Below, piece after piece: positions 32,595 to 34,474 of a stretch of 34,474 bases of DNA; the first letter of the stretch is position 1; every line of letters begins with the position of its first letter. The stretch is from Flavobacteriales bacterium (GTDB lineage: Bacteria > Bacteroidota > Bacteroidia > Flavobacteriales_D > JAHECK01): positions 1 to 34,474 of the forward strand of contig JAHECK010000016.1 in the NCBI GenBank assembly GCA_024641785.1, in the 5' to 3' direction. The notes beneath the pieces were generated by a model. The model was not told the origin of the DNA, searched no databases, and saw nothing but the letters and a program-made list of their open reading frames with translations. Both the position numbers and the translations under genes were made by a program.

Positions 32595-32671
32595 TATATG
32601 AATTTTATATTCAAATATTATTAACTTATCCGCTTTAAAATAAGATAAAGAACTCCATTTATTGATAAAGC

Positions 32672-32685
32672 GTGATATTTATCAT
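32672..32685. promoter_or_regulatory. FNR-like palindrome before the copper-uptake genes
   Basis: GTGATATTTATCAT contains the perfect core TGAT-N4-ATCA. Its centre is 36.5 bp before the end of TACATTTG (32708-32715), the same geometry as at the usp promoter. It also overlaps a wider inverted repeat, TGATAAA-N8-TTTATCA (32663-32684). Confidence 0.6.
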
Positions 32686-32707
32686 TTAAAATAATTCTCC
32701 TTCTGTC

Positions 32708-32715
32708 TACATTTG
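32708..32715 (+). promoter_or_regulatory. -7 element of the copper-uptake genes
   Basis: TACATTTG matches TAnnTTTG exactly. There is no TTG at -33; the FNR-like palindrome occupies the activator position instead. The start codon at 32739 is 23 bp downstream. Confidence 0.6.
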
Positions 32716-32738
32716 CACTAAATTTTTAACAAACATTC

Positions 32739-33104
32739 TTGAGAATAATTAGCCTATTAATAATTACTTTATTGCTCTTTCCCTCAGTAAGGAAATTTTA
32801 TGTTTTTGCAGATTTTCAATTAAATCGAAAGGCAATTTCTAATGAATTTTGTGAAAATATTCAAAGTGATGAAAATTGCAAAGGTACTTGTCATCTGATT
32901 AAGGAAATAAAAAAAGAAAGTACTGAAAAAAATAAATCCCCTTTTACTGCAGTCGATACCCTTAAATATGAACTGTTTTTCTTTCAAGAAAAAGGACCTG
33001 ATGCTAATTTTTTATCCTATAACAAATTAGCATTTATCCTTCTTTCTGAATCTGATTTCAATATTCCTCTTGAAGGTGTTTTCCACCCTCCTAAACAAGC
33101 TTAA
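32739..33104 (+). CDS. Small exported Cys-rich protein, likely copper-linked
   Basis: 121 residues starting with TTG; no in-frame ATG lies nearby and a stop codon stands at 32727, so TTG is the best start. Residues 1-24 are hydrophobic and work as a signal peptide or anchor (MRIISLLIITLLLFPSVRKF). A Cys-rich motif follows: FCENIQSDENCKGTCHLIKEIKK, that is C-x9-C-x3-C-H. I recall similar short proteins with C...C-x-G-x-C-H-L near copper TonB receptors in Bacteroidota, without a named family. The rest shows no known domain. The cysteines and His suggest metal binding or thiol chemistry in the periplasm. An FNR-like site and a -7 box lie just upstream. Confidence 0.72.
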   Translation: MRIISLLIITLLLFPSVRKFYVFADFQLNRKAISNEFCENIQSDENCKGTCHLIKEIKKESTEKNKSPFTAVDTLKYELFFFQEKGPDANFLSYNKLAFILLSESDFNIPLEGVFHPPKQA

Positions 33105-33154
33105 ATTACTATTTCAAATAGTATAACTTTCTTTTTACTTAATCTCTTCTCTTT

Positions 33155-33186
33155 TTTATTGCTTTTAAAAAAATAAGGGCAATAAA
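33155..33186 (+). repeat. 13-bp stem hairpin in the leader of the YtkA-like gene
   Basis: TTTATTGCTTTTA (33155-33167), loop AAAAAA, TAAGGGCAATAAA (33174-33186), with two G-U pairs. No T-tract follows, so it is more likely an mRNA-stabilising or attenuating structure than a full terminator. Confidence 0.45.
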
Positions 33187-33231
33187 TTGTTGATTAGTGA
33201 TATGATTTTAATTAACTCTATTTAAAAAAAC

Positions 33232-34059
33232 ATGAAAAAACAATATATTCTTATTCTATCCGCCATAGTTTTATTAAGCTTTGCCAATTGCAATAAAGAT
33301 AATAATGAGCCGGAACCGGATCCAATAGCTCCTGTACAAATACTCGTTAGCGAAGAATATGCTATCGGAACAGGTTTAAAAATATCTTATTATTCTGATG
33401 AAGATCCCTTTGTAGGCTATAATAAAATATATTTTACTGTAAAAGATTCGATTAGCGGAGAAACAATAAATAACGATCTGGAGATTACAATTCTACCGAT
33501 GATGGATATGGGTGCAACTCAGCATTCTTGTCCGACGGAAGCAGTGGTTTACAACAGTGAAACAAATCAATACGAAACAGCCATTGTTTATGTAATGCCT
33601 TCCAATCCGGGGACATGGACCCTTACTACAACTGTTATAAATAATAGTAATGGAAATTCAGGTGCTGCACTATTTAACTTTGATGTTGTTCAACCCGACG
33701 AAGCTAAAATGACCTCTTTTGTTTCAAATCTCGATCCTACTGCATCTTACTTTATTTCATTGATTCAACCAACAGATCCGAAGGTAGGGGAAAATGATTT
33801 TGAGATTCTAATCAATAGAAGAGCTTCTATGATGAGTTGGCCTTATGAACCTTATTTAACGGTTGAAATAGACCCTCAAATGCCGGCTATGAATCATGGG
33901 TCACCTAATAATGTAAATCCTGTTCATATCGGAAATGGTCATTATAAAGGCATTGCCAACTTTACTATGACGGGTTGGTGGCGTATTAATATGCTTATAA
34001 AAGATGGTGAAGGAAATATACTTAAAGACGATGTTTATCTCGATATTACTTTTCAATAG
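33232..34059 (+). CDS. Lipoprotein with two YtkA/FixH-like domains, Met/His rich
   Basis: 275 residues. MKKQYILILSAIVLLSFANC is a lipoprotein signal with lipid Cys20; the following NKDNNE resembles surface-export signals of Bacteroidota lipoproteins. Two beta-sandwich repeats follow (about 40-153 and 160-275), each with a YtkA/FixH-like core. Repeat 1 has LPMMDMGATQHSCP (Met90, 91, 93, His98, Cys100); repeat 2 has PQMPAMNHGSPNNVNPVH (Met217, Met220, His222, His232). Such Met/His clusters bind copper in CopC- and YtkA-like proteins. It lies 13 bp before a TonB-dependent receptor with a copper-receptor motif and is surely co-transcribed. Role inferred: periplasmic or surface copper donor to the receptor. 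Confidence 0.85.
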   Translation: MKKQYILILSAIVLLSFANCNKDNNEPEPDPIAPVQILVSEEYAIGTGLKISYYSDEDPFVGYNKIYFTVKDSISGETINNDLEITILPMMDMGATQHSCPTEAVVYNSETNQYETAIVYVMPSNPGTWTLTTTVINNSNGNSGAALFNFDVVQPDEAKMTSFVSNLDPTASYFISLIQPTDPKVGENDFEILINRRASMMSWPYEPYLTVEIDPQMPAMNHGSPNNVNPVHIGNGHYKGIANFTMTGWWRINMLIKDGEGNILKDDVYLDITFQ

Positions 34060-34072
34060 CTGAACTCATCTT

Positions 34073-34474
34073 GTGAAAAAGCAAATTTTCTTTTTCCTGG
34101 CCATATTGTATTGCTACAATACAAATGGCCAGGATACTACTCTTAAACAAATAGATCTTCAGGAATTTACTGTTGTCGAATTTGAAAATGAAAATGATCC
34201 ATTAAATGAATATTTTAGGGGAAATAGGTTTTCTCTGACTGAAAGTGCGATGGAACGTATTCCGGCAATATCTCTAATAAGCAGAGGAAACTATGCTCCG
34301 GAACCTATCTATAGAGGTTTCTCTTCGGGGCAGGTAAACCTTACAATCGATGGAATGCACATTTTTGGTGCATGTACCGATAAAATGGATCCGGTATCAT
34401 CTTATATTGAAACCAATAACTTACAAGAAATAGAAGTCGGAAATGAAGCGAATTCTAATTCCAATGGAGCCGGT
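34073..34474 (+). CDS. OprC/NosA-like TonB-dependent copper receptor (3' end outside window)
   Basis: The first 134 codons of a longer gene, starting with GTG at 34073; no ATG serves better. Residues 1-19 are a signal peptide (MKKQIFFFLAILYCYNTNG). A plug domain follows: AMERIPAISLISRGNYAPEPIYRGF, LTIDGMHIFGACTDKMDPVSSYIE, and NNLQEIEVGNEAN. CTDKM gives Cys101-x3-Met105, the CxxxM half of the CxxxM-HxM copper site known in Pseudomonas OprC; the HxM half would be in the missing barrel. Unlike SusC-type receptors it has no carboxypeptidase-like N-terminal domain. It imports copper across the outer membrane, by inference. It lies 13 bp after the YtkA-like lipoprotein gene. Confidence 0.85.
   Translation, partial: MKKQIFFFLAILYCYNTNGQDTTLKQIDLQEFTVVEFENENDPLNEYFRGNRFSLTESAMERIPAISLISRGNYAPEPIYRGFSSGQVNLTIDGMHIFGACTDKMDPVSSYIETNNLQEIEVGNEANSNSNGAG

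Noticed and set aside
1-34474. CRISPR arrays, insertion sequences, prophage or integrated elements
   Set aside because: No regularly spaced repeats, transposase, integrase or phage structural genes; the tRNA-Ala is not flanked by a repeat of its 3' end.

Overview
The window is low-GC, densely packed chromosomal DNA of a Bacteroidota bacterium, most likely from or near the Flavobacteriales. Evidence: two proteins end in type IX secretion (T9SS) sorting domains; many promoters match the Bacteroidota -7 element TAnnTTTG; lipoboxes are of Bacteroidota type; a DUF4494 protein and a DAHP synthase/chorismate mutase fusion are present; and the DnaG primase has the degenerate zinc finger I associate with flavobacteria. 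I see no phage, insertion sequence or CRISPR array. The species is not identified.

Layout. 1-3284: 3' end of DAHP synthase/chorismate mutase, then a CotH-kinase lipoprotein overlapping a YkvA-family gene. 3281-4135 (-): ATP-cone plus Mrr-like nuclease fusion. 4136-4459: empty spacer. 4460-5056: secreted T9SS cupredoxin. 5073-9331 (-): a run of long-chain polyprenyl synthase, MORN-repeat lipoprotein, dnaG and an atypical SDR. 9442-10503 (-): double VOC protein. 10638-13088: large metzincin-type metalloprotease. 13102-14825 (-): exported cyclophilin then pheS. 15031-16456: lipoprotein, an opposing hypothetical gene, and CvpA. 16587-19674: a DUF1800/DUF1501 pair. 19734-21736: TerB-like gene facing the ridA-family/pgk operon. 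21898-21974: tRNA-Ala(GGC) with a strong hairpin behind it. 22109-26460: PlsC-like acyltransferase, ung, patatin/Omp85 protein, DUF4494 protein. 26643-29024: class A penicillin-binding protein.

The most interesting part is 29199-34474. A Crp/Fnr regulator carries cysteines that line up with the four [4Fe-4S] ligands of E. coli FNR. Upstream (-) are two universal stress proteins with a divergent hypothetical gene between them. Divergently (+) lie a small Cys-rich exported protein, a Met/His-rich YtkA-like lipoprotein and the start of an OprC/NosA-like TonB-dependent receptor with a CxxxM motif in its plug. FNR-like palindromes (TGAY-N4-ATCA) sit before both arms. In both arms the centre of one palindrome is exactly 36.5 bp from the end of a -7-like box, the geometry of a class II activator. 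I infer a low-oxygen regulon that couples copper uptake to a universal-stress response.

Many convergent gene pairs overlap tail to tail by 4-28 bp, and most same-strand neighbours are separated by under 20 bp, so operons are compact. The housekeeping genes (pgk, pheS, dnaG, ung, tRNA-Ala, PBP1A) show that this is core chromosome rather than a mobile island.
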